Below the pieces are notes generated by a model that did no database searches, had not been told where the DNA came from, and saw only the letters and a program-made list of their open reading frames with translations. The position numbers and the translations under genes were made by a program. This document shows, piece after piece, positions 1 through 11,169 of a DNA stretch of 64,000 nt. The first letter of the stretch is position 1; each line of letters opens with the position of its first letter. Source of the stretch: Malachius bipustulatus (taxonomy: Eukaryota > Arthropoda > Insecta > Coleoptera > Melyridae); assembly GCA_910589415.1 (NCBI GenBank), contig OU342634.1:20767144-20831143 (forward strand), in the 5' to 3' direction.

Positions 1-796
1 CTCTTGCACTAATAATAATAATATTTATTATGATAAAACATGTTTTCTATAATAATAATAATTGATAACACCTAAATCCCTACTACAGACTGTTATTAGA
101 CATATTTCGTCGTCTTCAGCCTACTCTTGCCCTTACTCGCGCATTCCTTGTATATGGAAGATCACATTCCAGAACGTCAAGTGTCGCAACAACCTTGTTT
201 GAGGACAAGGTTGTCGTCATCGGAGACCCAGTTCACTCTAGTTGGAATCTAGGAACGTCAATCACCAGTCATAACCTGATCCTCATATTTTTTAAGGAAT
301 GAAAGGAATATTGTTCGGTATTTTCAGATATAACAATACATACCCCTTCAGAATTAAATTTTAAAGAACTGCAGAAGCAATTGAATATCCCTGCTGTGAA
401 CATGACGTACCTATCAAAAAAGGCGGAGCTTTTGGGAAGTCATCTTTTTAAGACAAGCAGTAGGAAAATATTTCAAGATTAATAATTGAGCTATAATCAA
501 TACATTTTTATAAGTGTTTACTGTTTATAATATATTTTTTCCACGGTCGGGAGTAGAAGTCAGTTTCTATATGACATCAAAATTAAAACAGAAGTAGTCG
601 ATTATTCCCAAGGGAGTTCACATTATGGAGAACGTTTTTCATACAAAAAAAAAACAAAATAACATTGAAATTATTTATTGACATTTAAATTATTATTGAC
701 AGCAAATTGCTTATTGCAATATTTGCAGCCTCCACAATCTCTTCCGACTCACAATAATTATTCATTGTGAACTAAACAAACTTCAAACTAAACCAA
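1..796. other. AT-rich non-coding stretch, nothing recognised
   Basis: No open reading frame, RNA gene or repeat that I can name lies here. The start carries short AAT runs, and an A-rich run sits near 646-656. Confidence 0.5.
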
Positions 797-1851
797 ACTA
801 GCACCAAATACGCTAAAATAATAATACCGGACACTCCTATACCTATAGCATTGCAACAGGTTGCGTCCATTTTAGCAGCGCCGCCAAGCATGAACTGGGG
901 ACACTAAAAATTAAATTTGGTGAAACATAGCGGGAGTTTTAAATATCAACGCTGAATAGAAGAGCTTTTAAAATTAATTAGACGGAATAGACGGAGGAAA
1001 TTGGGACGAAGAATTATAATACAACAATAAACAACAAAGTTTTCAATATGTTTATTATATTAACAATAATCACTACTATTACACACAATATTATTAATAT
1101 CTTTAGGTAGGTATATTTCAAAAAGATTGAATCGCTATATACCTAAGTGTAAGCCTTTTATTTGCCGCAATTCCAATAATGTGCTTCCTTGCAGTTTTAA
1201 AGGTCTATTATTTGCTGGATTAACAAAATTTTCCTCTTTGAAATGATCAGTAGGTACAAAATAATATGGTGAGAAATCGGCTTCGACACTCCACACTTTT
1301 TCAAAATTTCGTCACTCATCGATGTTATTATAACCTATTGCTTGTTCCTATTTCCATCAGCATAGTTATAAAATATTAATAAGTTTATTTACGCGTCTTC
1401 TAAAGTTAACTTTATACATAATTCTTTATTCCTGCTTGGAACACCGTGGAAAGATCTGGACATGCTTAACAATCCATAGTCGGAGCAACCGCACACAGCA
1501 CACAGCACATATTTTCCAGACATAATACCTATGTTCACTTTAATACAGCGGTACATTATAAATGCCTATTTAACTGGTACCCAACAAAATTATCCGCTGA
1601 TATAATGCTTTGAGAGTAACTTTAAATTGAAATTATACTTGAAACTAAAACGTTCAATTACTAATGACAAATTATTAATAATTATGATTGACTGCAGCTG
1701 TCAAAAACCGTGAAAAGTTACCTAACTTTGAATTTAAAAACAGCTTTAGTGTCCCCAGTTCCTGCATGAGGGCGCTGTAAAAATGGACGGAGGTTTTGAG
1801 AGGAAGTGACCGGTATTAATATTTTAAGGTATTTGCTAGCACCTTAATTTT
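797..1851. mobile_element. Fold-back element with degenerate long inverted ends
   Basis: The segment at about 797-907 reappears inverted at about 1745-1851. Shared blocks include CTGGGGACACTAAA, GTCCATTTT, CAGCGCC and AATACCGG, with scattered mismatches and small gaps. Weaker similarity continues outward to about 750 and 1890. The 830 bp between the arms has no ORF with recognisable homology. This is the layout of a non-autonomous fold-back or TIR element. No target duplication was identified, so the class is unassigned. Confidence 0.6.
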
Positions 1852-3924
1852 ACAATTTATTTTGTTTGTTTATTTCGTAGTTATGACAATAACTCGACGA
1901 CTACTAAATAAATGCTCAAATCCGAATACAATAATTCTGGTGCTACTTACTTCATAATGACAAAATATGTGTTTTTAAGTTAATGAGACCGTGGAAAAAA
2001 ATACCATTCGGGAGAGATGCTATTTTGTCCTCGTGCATTGTAGCCCTCGGGCTTCAAATTGCACCTCTGCCAAAATACCGCATTTCTCTCCCTTGTAGTA
2101 TAATATACCTACTATTTTTGTCGATATTGTTTTGGTTCAAACTTCACACTCTTCTATTAATATGTTTATTAAATAAGTATCCCACTGGTTGCATCTTATT
2201 GTAAGCCAATATTCTGTTTTGCACAAAGCCGTTAGGTATTCTGGAATCTTCATTTTAGCTCGACAAAGACAAGGATTTTACACACCTTCAGACAAACAGA
2301 AGAGTTTGCTTACGGTAGAGCTGGATCTAGTCCCTGATAGGAATAGGTACATTCGCAACCCTAAACCAGTAGGGATAGACGTTAATAGCAGTAATAAAGT
2401 CACTCCCTTATTAAGACTCGAATGTCTTTCATTTATCCCGAACCCAAAGACTCAGGCTGGCTTCATAGGGAGTCTTGAATAATCAAACTGCAGAGTGCAC
2501 ACAGAGTCGCGATACATAACCATTATTTCCATCATTTGAATGATAAAATAAGTGTACTAATAAGTGTCTTAGCTCATCCGAGTCTCTTTGTGGGTCAAAT
2601 GATGGAATTAATTAATTTTTTTACAAATTAAAATACAAGGTCACAATGCTTATTAATTAAAAATATTTTGGATTTTCTGAGTAGAAAAAATAAGACTGGT
2701 ATTGACAGTTGGAACTTAAATTGAGATTATTAGGAAATATAAACAAGTGAAATCGCAATTATTTTCAAAAATACAAAGCAGTGTACAGCGAACACGGCTC
2801 AAGCTACAGAAAAACGATTCACATGTGCCAATTGTAGGTTTTTGTTTTATATTTCATGGTACAGATACATTTATACTATTTTTTTTTTCTTATCACCCTG
2901 TATGAACAATTAATTTGTATCATAGGTTGATACATAGACAGCTAAAATAGGAATATAAAATTTGTAGCGGAAATTTATTAAACCACAACATTCAATGCTA
3001 AGCAAGTCGTTTGTGATTTGTACTTAGATGAGTGACTCTTCAGCGTAACGAAAAGCCAGAAAAAAGTAACCTAAAACTAGCCGTGCTTCAGAAGGCACGT
3101 TAAATAAGGGGTCCTCTTCGAGTGAATAGAACCACCGCAACTCTACCTAATTATAATTACTACGGTCGTAATTCGTCATGAGTTTTTGTTTGTTTTTTTG
3201 TATTTACAATGTTGGGTAGAATGTTGTTTGTTGTTTTATATTCAAATATCTAGTATCTGATGTCAAATGATATATGCTAAAAAGTTAGCATTGATATTTT
3301 GTACCTGAATTTTTTACCAATTAACTGTAATTTGACTACTGTTTACTTCTTGATTTATGAAAACGATTGACACTGTCTAGTAATTACAGGAGGTCGTTAA
3401 AATGAATAATAATTGACAGCTGCTATTTCACATGTCAGTATAGAAAAGCAGAAGTAGCGTTCTAGGTGTCTAATGAAAATGATTGCTTAATCAATAATAA
3501 TTTGTACGGGCGATTCGAGCTTGATTCGTGTAAAGAGGGTAGACTATAATACAATTTCACCAGGACTAAAAAGTACTTACAGTTTTATACAAAGCCTGAT
3601 CGCATACTGCTATTAAATTAAGAGTAAGACGGGGGTTAAATTAATTTAGAATCTCAGGTAGTTAAGGGAAACTCTTCAGACTTTTAATTACAATAAAATG
3701 AAGCGGGAAGCTTGGCTTGGAACTTTTTATTGTAATTAATAATTCAGTTTTTTAGGGCTCGTTGTAAAGATTATGCGACTTTAATTAACATACCATGTAA
3801 AGTAGCCAAGATTAGATATTTTGAATCATGTTAATGATCTTTTTCTTCAACCACTTCGTTAGTCTTTGATGGAAAAACTTTTTGCTTAAATGACATAATC
3901 TAAATAAAAATTTATATTATCAGG
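1852..3924. other. Non-coding stretch with one LINE-like scrap
   Basis: No gene is seen. Reading frames at 1983-2204 and 2189-2482 have no recognisable domain and no promoter or splice context. About 3086-3120 (core GGCACGTTAAATAAGGGG) resembles the better preserved LINE 3-prime module at 6959-7097. A lone CACCCTGTA end of the MITE type occurs near 2896. Confidence 0.5.
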
Positions 3925-3971
3925 ATAATTAGAGGTTAAACGACTTACCTGGTAAGGAAGTTCAATCCTCA

Positions 3972-4131
3972 ATTATACGAGATGATCACGTCCGAAAATA
4001 TCACCCTGTAGTAACGTTCACGAGCTCCAATAGTGCGTAATGTTTTCAGTTTTTTAAAATCACCAGGTAGGTACCTATTACTCACCCGCACGTCCGGCCG
4101 TTATCTGCTGTAGATAGCTCATTATCGTTCT
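3972..4131. repeat. Right inverted terminal repeat of the DIRS element
   Basis: This 160 bp repeat matches 9063-9222 in inverted orientation almost throughout. The main differences are in the outermost 30 bp (GAGATGATC versus TTCGATGATC, and CCGAAAATATC versus CCTCAATATC). Beyond it a 47 bp extension (3925-3971) is absent from the left end, an asymmetry known from DIRS-1. Confidence 0.85.
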
Positions 4132-4186
4132 GAGCTTTTTCAATTTTTTAGATCGTTATCAGTTGGGTATAGGGTGCGGGTGGGTT

Positions 4187-4301
4187 GTGATATTTTCGGA
4201 CGTGATCATCTCGTATAATTGAGGATTGAACTTCCTTACCAGGTAAGTCGTTTAACCTCTAATTATACTTCGATGATCACGTCCTCAATATCACCCTGTA
4301 G
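4187..4301. repeat. Internal complementary region (ICR) of the DIRS element
   Basis: The ICR is a composite. Positions 4187-4266 are a perfect inverted copy of the right terminus 3925-4004. Positions 4262-4301 are a perfect inverted copy of the left terminus 9183-9222. The two parts overlap in the shared ATTAT. In DIRS-1 such a region templates the junction of the termini during circle formation, and the same role is inferred here. Confidence 0.85.
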
Positions 4302-4559
4302 ATGTTTAAAGCACAACCGATCTAAAAAATATCCTGTTTCCTGGTAGGTGTTGCTTGCTGGAATATTATGGCAAATAAAATTAGGAAGCATACCTACTAA
4401 CCATGCAGAGTAATATTTATTTCCGTTATCAAAGTTACATACTTTTTTCACAGAATTTAAAACCAATAATAACACTGATGTAAAGCTATGTTTCAACCAG
4501 ACGAAGATTATGTAAATATTAATTACCAATTCAAGTAAATGATTTTATTTGCCTAGGTG

Positions 4560-5810
4560 CAAATAACTGACCTAAAATTTTTGATTTGACGAAACTTGCC
4601 TGATACTTCATTACAGGTCGATTATAATATTTATTTACCTTTGAGTTTTCTGTCCACCCCAGTGCTGTTTGTAAAATGCTTTCAACACTGAGGCCTTTCG
4701 TTGCAGCAGCGGAAGTAGTTGCATGTCGCGTTCTATATATGCGATTTGAATTTTCTGGTATTTATTCTGACTTTTGGGCCAGCCTTAATGCAACGACTGA
4801 TTGTTTGAATAGTCGCTGGATGATATGGCTTTTTGAAGGTAAGTAATAATTGATCTATCTCTCCTCTGAATTCTTTTGTTGAGTCTATGTAAAATATGAG
4901 TACTGACGAAGCGCATTGGTTTGACCTTTCTCTAAAATAGGGTAATGTTATTTTTGGTTGGCATTTGTTAGATGTGGAAGTTTTCATTAGATCCGTTATC
5001 ACAACTTCAACTTTATCATCATTGATTATGGATTATGTTTGATAACTTGATCTTTGCTAATTTTTGTACTCTTTGTGCCGATGATAATGCTAGAAGAAGA
5101 GTAAGTTTATAATAATCAGTTGCAAAGACAGTGATTCCAATGAATTTAGCTCAGGATTTAGAGGCTCAAGATACACTAGTATAGGGTGCAGATCTCATAT
5201 CTCGTTGTACCTTGGGAATTTTGGTCCTGTTCTAAAAGCCCCTTTCAAGAATCTCATTAGTATAGGTCTGATCGGTTGGTTGTAATAATGTATTCAAGGC
5301 AGACCTATGTGTGTTAAGGGTACCTACTGTACTTTTCCCCCTTATTATATTCTTCCTATAAAAATTTAATTATTTTATTTGGGTCCGAATTAAATACTTC
5401 CACCCTTCCACAAAGCCACAATTTTTTGTACATGGAGCTATATTGCTTCAACGTCTTTTCGCTAAGAGATGGTATCATATGGTTTTTAAAGCAGTTCCAG
5501 GAACATTTTTTAAGATGTACGCTTCCCGGAAAACCGTGCTGCTCTCCGGGTAAGGCTTTCCCATAGAGGATGAGGTTGTCTCAAAGAAGATGAGAGTAAA
5601 GTTTTATTAGTGTGCAAAATTGGCAACTCGCAGAAACAATCAAATTTTTCAATGCAGGACACCATGGCTGTGTTTTCCATGGAAAAACAACAATATATGT
5701 TGCCTTATCAATCAAAAATTTATTTATCACCGTGGATCGAAGAGGGGAGGGCGGAACTGCGTAAAAATTTATAAGTATTAGTCCATGATAATGTGAAAGC
5801 ATCTACTGTT
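4560..5810 (-). pseudogene. DIRS tyrosine recombinase (YR), broken
   Basis: The integrase-like enzyme of DIRS elements joins circular cDNA into the genome. Conceptual minus-strand translation, shifting frames, gives an N-terminal part around 5810-5390 (W-K-T-Q-P-W-C-P, then S-L-S-E-K-T-L-K-Q-Y) and a catalytic part around 5002-4600. The latter includes QPKITLPYFRER, LLLTFKKPYHPAT, the H-x-x-R box as RTRHATTSAAA near 4720, and the nucleophile Tyr in YYNRPV near 4620. Stops and frameshifts separate these blocks. The assignment rests on order and motif pattern. Confidence 0.75.
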
Positions 5811-6097
5811 GTTGATTATGGATCTGGACGCCAAGATACAAAGTTTTGCATTTATTATTAAGGTGGGAGGCAGTTAAATTTACGTTTGGTAGGCCCAGTT
5901 CAGAAACAACATTTCCAAATTTATCGCCTTATGTTTTTCAATGGCCCATGCTTGACGCCGCCTATGCGATTTATGTAGGCTATGGCTGTAATATTAGCTT
6001 ATCTTAAGAGGGTATGCCTGTTATAATATATATATTTTATTTTATTTATTTATTTATTTTATTTTATTTATTTATTTTTAATTTTTTTTTTTTTTTT

Positions 6098-6241
6098 CGC
6101 AAAGCCTTTTAAAATTGAACACATTCCATTGAACACATCCATGAGTTCCAGCTGATTGATATGATAAGCACTCTCCTGTAAGCTCCAAACCCCTCGGGAG
6201 TTTGTTGCACCCCATTCTGAATTGGATGCATCGGTGCAGAT
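6098..6241 (-). pseudogene. DIRS-type RNase H fragment
   Basis: Forty-eight codons are open without a break. They show T-D-A-S, then E-W-G, then G-V-W-S, then E-S-A-Y-H-I-N-Q-L-E-L. This is the pattern TDAS...WG...GxWS..E...HIN.LEL known from DIRS RNase H, which removes RNA from the hybrid during reverse transcription. Long T-rich tracts flank it on both sides (6030-6100, 6610-6660). Confidence 0.7.
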
Positions 6242-6659
6242 CATATAGTAAAATATTGTTTGTTTATTTATTGCTCATTTTCGCATTTTTCAAGCTTTTC
6301 GACTACGAATCGATATCTATTAAGAGATAATTCAGAATAATTATCGTCTTATCGTAATTTGAATTTTATTTTTTAAGTCCTAGATATTTTCCCTTTCAAA
6401 TTGTTTCACATGCACCCAACAGTAGTTACAGCATAGCTGCGACAAGAGTTATTCATTTTCAAGAACATTGGTAACTGTGAGACAATTTTTTGTTTTTCAT
6501 TTGGAATTGTCAATATCATCTCCTGACTATTGGAAACAAATCCTAGAAATGTTATATTTTTACTGTGATTTGGGCAACTTTTCTCATAATTTATAATAAA
6601 ATCTAGAGATGTTATTTTTATTTTTATTTATTTATTTTTATTTATTTATTTATTTTTTT

Positions 6660-7330
6660 TCTCTATCAATCAATATCATCAATATCATATGGGTCAAGGT
6701 ATATTATTGAAACATGACCCATAGATCTCAAGCGATTCACGATAGGTTTTAAAATTTTTTGTAAAAACATATGGTGCTGTCGAAAGACTATTTGGAAGGC
6801 ACGTAAACCCAAAAAGGTGGTTATCGTATTTGAATTTGAAAAAATATGCATTCTTGAGATCAACCGTAGGTACTCATATAGCATCCTTCATTTATTAGGT
6901 TTTTTACAGTTCTGAAATCCTCAAGTTTAAAATGTGGACAGTTCAGATAATTATTTTGTGCTCCGGGAGGTACGTTAAAAAGGGGGTCCCGGCTGCTTCA
7001 CTGCAGTCGTTAAGTTATGTCAGAGGCCCTTATTGTGGCTACTTGAAAACTTCTGACACTTGGGCTTTACCACAGCCATATGATATTTATTTATTTTTAT
7101 GAACCTATAATTCCCATTGGGTTTTATAACAATGGAGCTCAATAGCTCCAATTTCCCTAAGTTCTATAATAGACTGAAATAATTCAGAGGATGATTTTTG
7201 TATAGGAACTTTCCCTTGTTTAGGTTTTTTCCTGGTTCAGCTTGCTCGGTCGCCCTTTTCGTTATTACAAAAAGCAACGTGTCCGCCTTTTATTTTACTG
7301 ATATTTTTTGAACTGCGGCATTGACATCAT
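6660..7330 (-). pseudogene. DIRS reverse transcriptase fragment, interrupted
   Basis: Minus-strand blocks in order are REIGAIEL near 7150, a K-T-Q-W-E-L/Y-R-F-I stretch near 7110, HFKLEDFRTVKNLI near 6930, a degraded motif A region near 6860, and KILKPIVNRLRSMGHVSII followed by YLDP near 6705-6775. The catalytic YLDD is lost (D to P). A foreign LINE 3-prime fragment (6959-7097) splits the domain. The match to the DIRS RT pattern (TAPYVFTK.LKP..., IYLDD) is by eye. Confidence 0.75.
6959..7097 (+). mobile_element. LINE 3-prime fragment inserted in the DIRS RT
   Basis: The segment carries GGGAGGTACGTTAAAA, GGTCCCGGCTGCTT, CAGTCGTTAAG, GTCAGAGGCC and CTTCTGACACT, a module I associate with the 3-prime end of a common insect non-LTR retrotransposon. 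It ends in an ATTT-rich tail. DIRS RT homology stops on one side and resumes on the other. A shorter related scrap lies near 3086-3120. Confidence 0.55.
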
Positions 7331-7399
7331 GATTTAATTTGAATTTTCTGTGCGTAGATACTGTGTGATGCATGCATGTCTGTCAGAATCTTTCCAGCA

Positions 7400-7990
7400 T
7401 CCACTGTTGCAGGTGTGGTCCACTAGTCAATGTTTCCGTTATTTGATAACGTTTTTGTAGAAACGTATCGTTAATAATGCTTACTGAACGATTGATGTTT
7501 AACGATTACAACAATCGGATTGCTGTATAGTTCAATTCGGCCTGTGACAAAAGTGTTTGCACCTCCGTATTGAGTCTTGGTTCCCTGAGAGTTTGACAGT
7601 TCCCAGGAATATTCCACTCTTTAACTAGCTGTTGTCTAGTTTCGCGGTCGAGCTATGGTGATAAATAATTCTGACATCTGTCCGACAATTCTTCAGCAAT
7701 AGGTATTCGGCCCTGATTCAGCTACTTGATTTAGATTTTCGTCCAAAATTGCTGTGATAGAATCACCTTGTTCCTCAATCCTCGTTACAGGGGGTTGCGT
7801 GAGCGAAGATCTCACTAAGTGAGCTGATTCACTATATCTGGCTGTTATTCCTCGCTAGTGATATCAGTGATATCACACGAGTCACGAGTTGATCAAGGTA
7901 CTTAAATTTTGTATTAGCTATTAATGCTTCGGTCGTGTTGTTAGTACTTTTATGCACTAGTAACCATTATTAATATGATTCTTTGTTATA
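7400..7990 (-). pseudogene. DIRS gag-like remnant
   Basis: Upstream of the RT, the minus strand encodes a short recognisable block near 7580-7640: an L-V-K-E-W-N-I-P-G-N-C stretch followed by REPRLNTEVQTLLS. This resembles the proline-asparagine rich segment of DIRS gag proteins. The rest is broken by stops. The assignment is by position and short similarity only. Confidence 0.5.
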
Positions 7991-8057
7991 AGTCATCACT
8001 ATTGATATGATTATTAATATATTCGGATTATTACTATGTATTTTTTCATCACTCTAG

Positions 8058-8205
8058 GCCCGTATTCACAAAGCGTTTCTGTCCTGTAATATCTCGAAAA
8101 TAATTAAATAAATGAGATGGAGATATGCAGTTTTTATGCGTTAGAGTGATATGGGTATAATTGATTACGTAATTATTTAGGAAATTATCGTTTGTGAATA
8201 CGGGC
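8058..8205. mobile_element. 148 bp MITE with GCCCGTATTCACAAA termini
   Basis: The ends are perfect inverted repeats, GCCCGTATTCACAAA at 8058-8072 and its complement at 8191-8205. The insertion interrupts the most upstream partial copy of the 230 bp tandem repeat: the unit sequence up to TTTTTCATCACT lies before it and TTATTTTGACC after it. The target duplication is not clear. Confidence 0.7.
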
Positions 8206-8212
8206 GATAGTA

Positions 8213-8870
8213 TAGTTATTTTGACCTTTTCTCCCCATATCTCGATTAAGGGTATTAGTCCCTAACCGGTACATGTTAGGACGGCTGTCCACCATTTAAG
8301 TGCACTTAACTATTACATCAAGTGAGGTTCTAATCATCCACACCTATTACAGTGAGCATGATAACCTGACAGAGAGGATCACTGACAGAGAGAATTACTT
8401 TATTCGAATTATGACTATGTATTTTTCATCACTATAAGTATACTTATTTTGACCTTTTCTCATCCCCATAACTCGATTAAGGGTATTAGTCCCTAACCGG
8501 TCCGTGTTAGGACTGCTGTCCACCCTTTAAGTGCACTTAACTATTACATTAAGTGAGGTTCTAATCATCCACACCTATTACAGTGAGCATGATAACCTGA
8601 CAGAGAGGATTACTGACAGAGAGAATTACTTTATTCGAATTATTACTATGTATTTTTCATCACTATAAGTATGTATACCTATTTTGACCTTTTCTCATCC
8701 CCATAACTCGATTAAGGGTATTAGTCCCTAACCGGTCCATGTTAGGACTGCTGTCCACCCTTTAAGTGCACTTAACTATTACATTAAGTGAGGTTCTAAT
8801 CATCCACACCTATTACAGTGAGCATGATAACCTGACAGAGAGGATTTACTGACAGAGAGTGACAGAAAGG
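8213..8870. repeat. Three-copy tandem repeat, unit 228-235 bp
   Basis: The landmark TTGACCTTTTCT recurs at 8221, 8449 and 8684. Each unit contains CTCGATTAAGGGTATTAG, GTGCACTTAAC, GTGAGGTTCTAATCATCC and CCTGACAGAGAGGAT in the same order with few mismatches. A partial copy precedes the MITE at about 8025-8057. The array lies between the gag remnant and the left ITR of the DIRS element. Whether it belongs to the element or is an inserted satellite is unknown. Confidence 0.85.
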
Positions 8871-9062
8871 GTATTTATGTCTCTTAATTAAGAAAAAAAT
8901 AACCACTTTTAAGTTATTGTACTTACTTGAAAGGTTTAGCTGTTTTTCCATTTTTCTTAATTTTTTCTAACTTCCTTCGTGTTTTGCTTTTTAGTTCTTT
9001 CGGCATTTTACAGTAATTTTCCAGCAACACTCTCTTAAACACTAGCGCACGTATCGAGCGTA

Positions 9063-9222
9063 AGAACGATAATGAGCTATCTACAGCAGATAACGGCCGG
9101 ACGTGCGGGTGAGTAATAGGTACCTACCTGGTGATTTTAAAAAACTGAAAACATTACGCACTATTGGAGCTCGTGAACGTTACTACAGGGTGATATTGAG
9201 GACGTGATCATCGAAGTATAAT
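9063..9222. repeat. Left inverted terminal repeat of the DIRS element
   Basis: It is the inverted partner of 3972-4131. Its outer 40 bp (9183-9222) are also repeated, inverted and perfectly, at 4262-4301 inside the ICR. In coding (minus) orientation this is the 5-prime end of the element, where transcription would be expected to start. Confidence 0.85.
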
Positions 9223-11169
9223 GGTAAGTATTCTTCCTAAAAAGATTACAAGGCTCACCATGAAAAAGAAAGAAGTTAGTAGATTTTTTTTCATTTAAAC
9301 GTAACTGAAATTCTATCGAATAAAAGAAAAGAGGTGTCTTGGAAAAACTATATAAAGGACATATATTTTAGGAGATGCCAAGGAAAATATAGTCTTTTGT
9401 TCGCATTGTTGACCTCCCTTGTAATACCGTCTAATATCTTCAGCGTTCAGTATTATTTCTCCCTTAGGATTTGCGTTATATAATCCTTATTATATAGGAA
9501 CAATGCGATTCTATTTCAACATTCATGTGAGCTTATTCAGCGTCGTTGTTAGATGAATGCGTCGTAGTTAGCTAAATACGATCAGATTCGATAAGCCGAG
9601 CTGAGTACATTTTCCTTTAAGTAACACTGACACTTTATTGTCAATAATGATGCATGATCGTTCTATTTTAGATGAGATTCCGTTGCTAGATTGAGAGGAA
9701 TTACTATACCATAATCCTTAGGGTGGTTAAATAATACAGACAATCCATAAACTTGAATTATAATAATTATGTATAGTTCAACTTTTTATTAATAATAACT
9801 GTAATTATTTTTGTTTTGATGTATGTAGGCTTTCAAGGTTGGCTTCAACTGAAATCGTAATAATTACGAGCTGCTTTGCCGTGTTCCATGGAGATTTGAT
9901 CCGAATCTTTCCTCTAAAACTGCGGTAGACATCATCAGCACTTATTTGCGCGGAAGCGATGCTTCCACTGGTGTTCACTGATACTGGCAACTGAGTGGAC
10001 AACTGGTCAACTGAAGCTGGAAGAACGGTTCTATTTATAGGTTGGTGGTCCGGGAACGTCATGTCCCCTCCACCGCCGTATCAACCGTCCGGTCTCTGCG
10101 ATGATCTCATAGATTCCTAAGTCAGATAAGAACAAAAATTCGTACAGACGTTTTCGCTATGAAATTTTAGCTTATTCTTCTCTGACAGTTATACAAAGGA
10201 TGAAAGAATTTTATGATTTTTTTCGTATACCTACCTATAATATTTATGCTGATTTAGTTTTTCAGCTTATTTGACCTTGTGAAAAATGTTAATTTCTTAG
10301 CAATCGTTAGTAAATATTTTTATTCGCAATTATTATGAGTCGAATTACGAACTAACAATGACTAAAAGTTAGAGAATTGGCCTTAAATCTCTGATAGCCC
10401 ACCAGCAACACTGTTTTGTAAATGTAACTAAAAGTAACGATTATACTTGTATTAGGTTAGTGCAGTTAGTTACCGACATAATTTATACGTATTCTGTTCT
10501 AATGACAATACTTGGTTAATCGTAAAATGTTGAAGAAGTATAAGGAAACACTCTCCACGTCTTCTTGTATGTACATTTACATTCCTAATAAACTTTCCTG
10601 GAAAGCCCCTAAGGCCAGAGACCAGCCAATTCAATTTACAGTTTACGTAGGATGTAGGACTGAGGCAAATAACTCCAGGGAATATAAAATACATGTCAAT
10701 TGAACAACCTTGTTGTGTACCTATAGCCGAGACCGCACATTTCCCTGGTAAGAGCTTTTCCGCCAGTGATGGTGTCGCCCGTGTTGTTACTTTTAATCCG
10801 GGATTGTTTAGTGGATTACCAAGAACGAACTTTATATCGCTACTTATACGATTCGCCCGGACTATTAACAATAACGGCCGTCGCGCTTCGGGGACCCATG
10901 CGTTGCCAACTTGATAATTAATTGTTCCAAGTCGAGCTAAACTCCAACGCCGATTCGAACTCGGATTTCTACCTACAACTCCTACAAGACCGAAGTTGAT
11001 GAGTCATACAAGCCTCGATCTAGTTCCAGTCTATAATCAATTTATCATTAACGTCTGGAATCTGACTATACTAGGTACAGCAAGTGTTAACAATATTCTC
11101 GCAAATTTACAATAATAATAATAATAATGATTGTCGTTCACGTTAATAATTCCTAATTGACACTTATAT
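9223..11169. other. Non-coding stretch with two less AT-rich islands
   Basis: Two islands stand out from the AT-rich background, at about 9830-10110 and 10500-11000. The second has overlapping open frames on both strands (plus 10693-10914; minus 10470-10871, which lacks an ATG start). Neither frame shows a domain I recognise. An AAT microsatellite sits at about 11111-11127. Confidence 0.4.
10009..10039 (-). promoter_or_regulatory. Possible core promoter (TATA plus TCAGTT)
   Basis: The minus strand reads TATAAATAG at 10039-10031 and TCAGTT at 10014-10009. The A of the initiator (10012) is 27 nt downstream of the first T of the TATA box, slightly closer than the usual 30-31. A further TCAGTT follows within 25 nt. 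An 85-codon ATG frame (10062-9805) overlaps the site, so promoter and ORF are competing readings. No downstream gene is recognised. Confidence 0.3.

Larger units (their letters stand above)
3925..9222 (-). mobile_element. DIRS-type tyrosine-recombinase retrotransposon, decayed
   Basis: This 5.3 kb element reads on the minus strand, 5-prime end at 9222. DIRS elements are retrotransposons that integrate with a tyrosine recombinase, leave no target duplication, and carry inverted terminal repeats plus an internal complementary region (ICR). All of this is visible. The left ITR is 9063-9222, its inverted copy 3972-4131, and the ICR 4187-4301. In coding order there follow gag-like, RT, DIRS-type RNase H and tyrosine recombinase remnants. 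Each reading frame is broken by stops and frameshifts. The RT active site reads YLDP instead of YLDD, so the copy is dead. A LINE scrap, a MITE and a 3-copy tandem repeat lie inside. The family is inferred from motif similarity and architecture; the genus within DIRS is not resolved. Confidence 0.85.

Noticed and set aside
9890..9930. CTGATGA on the minus strand near 9920
   Set aside because: The following GAAA is not preceded by a stem II complement.
10940..10975. tRNA B-box-like GTTCGAATC on the minus strand
   Set aside because: The T-arm stem does not form with the standard 7 nt loop, and no D-arm or acceptor stem was found, so no tRNA gene or tRNA-derived SINE is called.
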